Part shown: positions 7,024 through 9,266 of the stretch, piece by piece
How positions within the stretch are numbered: the first letter of the stretch is position 1
Layout of the letters: every line of letters begins with the position of its first letter
Assembly (NCBI GenBank): GCA_005888955.1
Contig: VBCS01000212.1
Span: 1-9,266, forward strand
Direction of reading: 5' to 3'
Source: Betaproteobacteria bacterium
GTDB taxonomy: Bacteria; Pseudomonadota; Gammaproteobacteria; Burkholderiales; Casimicrobiaceae
DNA length: 9,266 nt
Translations under genes and position numbers: made by a program
Notes under the pieces: model-generated
Databases searched by the model: none
Told to the model about the DNA's origin: nothing
Seen by the model: only the letters and a program-made list of their open reading frames with translations

Positions 7024-8301
7024 ATGAACCCACGCAGAGTCGTCATCACCGGCACCGGCGCGGTTTGTGCGGCGGGCCGGGATCCGCCATCGATCCTCGA
7101 GGCCATCCGCGCCGGACGCTCGGCAATCGCACCGATCCGGCAGTGGGATGCTTCGGGGTGGCCGATGCAGACGGCGGGAGAAATCTCCGACTTGAATCCC
7201 CGCGCACTGGTCGACGACCGGAAGCTGCACAAGTTGATCCGGCGCACCGATCTGTTCGGTCTTTATGCCGCGGACCGCGCGATCGATGCATCCGGGCTGG
7301 CGGCGTACCGCGCCGCACTCGAGCCCGAGGCCGCGCTCGAGTACAGCGATCGCACCGGCGTTTATGTCGGTTCCGGTGGCGGCAGCTACGAGAGTCAGTA
7401 CGATTATTTTCCGCTGCTCACGGCCGCACAGGACAAATTGCCGGCGTTCGGTCGCGAGCTTTCCAGCTCGGTCAATCCGATGTGGCTGCTGCGCACGCTG
7501 CCCAATAACGTTCTTGGCCACATCGGCATCCGCCACGGCTTCAAGGGCGCTAACGCCTGTATCACCAACCACAGCATCGGCGGCACGCTGGCGGTGATCG
7601 AGGCGAGGGAAGCTTTGCGCACGGGCGAGGCGGACCGCGCGCTCGCGGTCGGCCACGATGCGCCCATAGAGCCGCAGATGGTCCTCTACTATCACGACGT
7701 GGGGTTGCTGGCGAAGGATACGATCCGGCCTTTCGATGCGCGCCGCGACGGCAGCCTCTTCGGCGAAGGTGCTGCTGCGCTCGCGCTCGAGACGGAGGAT
7801 TCGGCGCGCAAGCGCAACGCGCCGATCCTCGGCGAAGTGCTCGGCGGCGGGTCCGCAACCGACGCACAAGGTCTGCTCGCGATCCGCGATGACGGCGACG
7901 CTTTGGCGCGCGCGATCGAATCGGCGCTCGCGGATGCGGGCATTCGCGCAGCCGAAGTCGGGATGATCGCCGCGCACGGCAACGGCACACCGCAATCGGA
8001 CGCGTCGGAAGCCGCTGCGATCCGTCGTGTCTTCGGCGAGAGCGCGCCGCCGGCGACGGCATTCAAATGGGCGTTCGGGCACCTGATCGCGGCGGCTGGA
8101 ATCATCGAGGCCGTCCTCGCTTTGGAGAGCCTGCGCCAGCACGTCGTGCCCGGTGTCGCGACGTATGCTGTTGCCGACCCCGGTTGCGCGGGAGTGCCCG
8201 TCGCCGCCGAGCCTCAATCGCCGCGCGGCGACGTGGCGCTCGTCCTCTGCCGCGGTTTTGCCGGAACGAATGCGGCGCTGTTGCTGCGCGCCGTGAGTTG
8301 A
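7024..8301 (+). CDS. Ketosynthase-like protein without catalytic cysteine (possible chain-length factor)
   Basis: This encodes 425 residues. The ATG at 7024 gives the standard MNPRRVVITGTGAV start; the in-frame ATG at 6973 overlaps the previous gene and adds a Pro-rich tail. The fold is clearly KAS: H318 in AAHGNGT, K348 in FKWAFGH, H353 in GHLIAAAG and FAGTN (411-415) are present. The nucleophile segment reads GANACITNHSIGG (175-187). An ungapped alignment with its neighbour and with FabF puts S184 where the cysteine belongs; a one-residue shift would put H183 there. C179 lies five residues too early. It is therefore unlikely to condense by the normal cysteine route. Cys-less ketosynthase partners are known as chain-length factors in type II polyketide and aryl polyene systems, so a heterodimer with the preceding complete KS is the simplest reading (inference). 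The 19-base gap to the upstream gene and weak Shine-Dalgarno suggest coupling. Confidence 0.82.
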   Translation: MNPRRVVITGTGAVCAAGRDPPSILEAIRAGRSAIAPIRQWDASGWPMQTAGEISDLNPRALVDDRKLHKLIRRTDLFGLYAADRAIDASGLAAYRAALEPEAALEYSDRTGVYVGSGGGSYESQYDYFPLLTAAQDKLPAFGRELSSSVNPMWLLRTLPNNVLGHIGIRHGFKGANACITNHSIGGTLAVIEAREALRTGEADRALAVGHDAPIEPQMVLYYHDVGLLAKDTIRPFDARRDGSLFGEGAAALALETEDSARKRNAPILGEVLGGGSATDAQGLLAIRDDGDALARAIESALADAGIRAAEVGMIAAHGNGTPQSDASEAAAIRRVFGESAPPATAFKWAFGHLIAAAGIIEAVLALESLRQHVVPGVATYAVADPGCAGVPVAAEPQSPRGDVALVLCRGFAGTNAALLLRAVS

Positions 8302-8311
8302 CCCAAGCGGC

Positions 8312-9266
8312 ATGGCGGACGCCCGCGCGGCGATTCCCGGTGCCGCAACCCGGTGCGGCATCGATACAGTCGAGATCGCGCGCATCGAGCGCCTGCTCTC
8401 CGAAACCGCACCCGAAGACCTCCATCGCTTCTTCACCACGCAGGAGCTCGACGAGAGCGGCGAGGGCGCCGGACGTGCAGCGAGCCTTGCCGCACGCTTC
8501 GCCGCCAAGGAAGCCTGCGTCAAGCTTTTTCCTCGCGAAGCCGCACTGGGCGAGATCGAACCTGGGGATTTTTCGGTCGCGCGCGATGCTTATGGTGCGC
8601 CCCGCGTGGCCTTGAGTCCGCGAGCCACGGCGGTGCTCGCGAAGAACCGCATCAGGGACATCGCGCTGTCGCTGACGCACGATCGCGTAAGCGCGTCGTC
8701 GGTCGCCTTGGCGCTCGCGGACGCGACGGAGGCGCCGCTGTCGGGTCGGCTCATCTTTCGCCTGCTTCCGTTTCGCCGCCGCGTCGTTCTCGACAACCTC
8801 CGCCGCGTATTCGGCGTCGGCGTAGCGGACGCGGAGATCGAGCGGCTCGCGCAGGCGCATTACGCGCACCTCTGGCGCTTGTTCATCGAATTTGTGCGCT
8901 TTCGCTCGATGAGCGAGCGGCAGAAGGCCGCGCGGGTCAAGGTCGATAACGTCGCCGTGTTCACGCGGGCGCTCGAGCGCGGCAAGGGCATCCTCGTGCT
9001 TACCGGGCACTTCGGCAACTGGGAAGTGGCGACCGTCGCGGGCCTAAGCACGTTTCCACAGATGCGCGGGCGGATTCACTTCGTGCGCCGGCCGATCAAG
9101 CCGCGCTGGCTCGACCGCTTCGTCAACTGGCGCTTCCAACGCGCCGGTTTCGGCGTGTTGCCGAAGCGCGGCTCGCTCGACGCCATTCTCGATCGGCTCG
9201 CCGCCGGCGATGCGATCGTGTTTCCGTTCGACCAGCACGCTGGGCCGCCCGATGGCATCGAAGTCG
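8312..9266 (+). CDS. Fused holo-ACP synthase (AcpS) and LpxL/HtrB-type acyltransferase, 3' end outside window
   Basis: One frame stays open from the ATG at 8312 to the window end (318 codons, no stop). Residues about 14-135 are an AcpS-type phosphopantetheinyl transferase: GIDTVEIARIE (16-26, metal-binding D18), FFTTQEL (40-46), RFAAKEACVKLF (62-73, E67) and LSLTHDRVSASSVALAL (119-135). Residues about 143-318 are the front part of an LpxL/HtrB-like acyltransferase: LLPFRRRVVLDNLRRVFG (151-168), then HFGNWE (233-238), which is the H-x4-D/E active site, and FPFDQHAG (304-311). LpxL-type proteins are about 300 residues, so roughly 120 residues are missing beyond the edge. The first domain should load phosphopantetheine onto an ACP, plausibly the one at 4486. 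The second should transfer the finished acyl chain to a lipid acceptor at the cytoplasmic face of the inner membrane. Fusion of carrier activation with product offloading in one chain supports a dedicated pathway. A sequencing error joining two genes is possible, but the short linker and unbroken frame make that less likely. Confidence 0.82.
   Translation, partial: MADARAAIPGAATRCGIDTVEIARIERLLSETAPEDLHRFFTTQELDESGEGAGRAASLAARFAAKEACVKLFPREAALGEIEPGDFSVARDAYGAPRVALSPRATAVLAKNRIRDIALSLTHDRVSASSVALALADATEAPLSGRLIFRLLPFRRRVVLDNLRRVFGVGVADAEIERLAQAHYAHLWRLFIEFVRFRSMSERQKAARVKVDNVAVFTRALERGKGILVLTGHFGNWEVATVAGLSTFPQMRGRIHFVRRPIKPRWLDRFVNWRFQRAGFGVLPKRGSLDAILDRLAAGDAIVFPFDQHAGPPDGIEV

Noticed and set aside
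6760..8523. Long minus-strand open frame of 587 codons opposite the second ketosynthase
   Set aside because: It lies opposite two well-supported genes, its translation is Arg/Ala-rich with no recognisable motifs, and long antisense frames are expected at this G/C content.
2958..9266. Aryl polyene or flexirubin pigment cluster
   Set aside because: The ACP, dehydratase, KS pair, PPTase and LpxL-like acyltransferase all fit, but no ammonia-lyase, AMP-ligase, thioesterase or exporter is in view, and a FabL-type enoyl reductase would remove the conjugated double bonds. It is not fully excluded because the cluster continues past the window.

Overview
The window is a dense, high-GC, entirely plus-strand stretch with nine protein-coding genes: seven complete, one cut at the left edge and one cut at the right edge. 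Base composition, gene density and family membership suggest a proteobacterium (beta- or gammaproteobacterial in feel, though the class cannot be fixed from the sequence). I see no RNA genes, mobile elements, CRISPR arrays or long non-coding stretches. The largest gap without a gene is 147 bases.

Left block (1-2810): the end of an alpha/beta-hydrolase-like gene, then an NRPS-condensation/acyltransferase-like gene, then a second, complete hydrolase. The second hydrolase has an apparent signal peptide and is a clear paralog of the first. The three genes abut or overlap (start codon directly after a stop; ATGA overlap), so they are probably co-translated.

Right block (2958-9266): a compact set of fatty-acid-synthase-like genes, possibly with its own promoter at about 2836-2864. 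The order is: enoyl-ACP reductase of the FabL type (Y-x6-K active site), FabG-type 3-oxoacyl-ACP reductase, an extended acyl carrier protein resembling rhizobial AcpXL, a double-hotdog dehydratase, a ketosynthase with an intact Cys-His-His site, a second ketosynthase-like protein with no cysteine at the nucleophile position, and a fusion of holo-ACP synthase (AcpS) to an LpxL/HtrB-type lipid acyltransferase that runs off the window.

Read together, the right block encodes nearly a complete elongation cycle on a dedicated carrier protein: activation (AcpS), condensation (KS plus a Cys-less partner), keto reduction, dehydration, enoyl reduction, and transfer of the finished acyl chain to a lipid acceptor (LpxL-like). 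The order ACP - dehydratase - KS - KS - acyltransferase recalls the rhizobial acpXL locus for the very-long-chain acyl group of lipid A. The presence of an enoyl reductase argues for a saturated product and against an aryl polyene pigment. This assignment is inference: the families are well supported, but the product is not known. The left block (two exported hydrolases around an acyltransferase-like protein) may process or move the acyl product, or may be an unrelated neighbouring operon.
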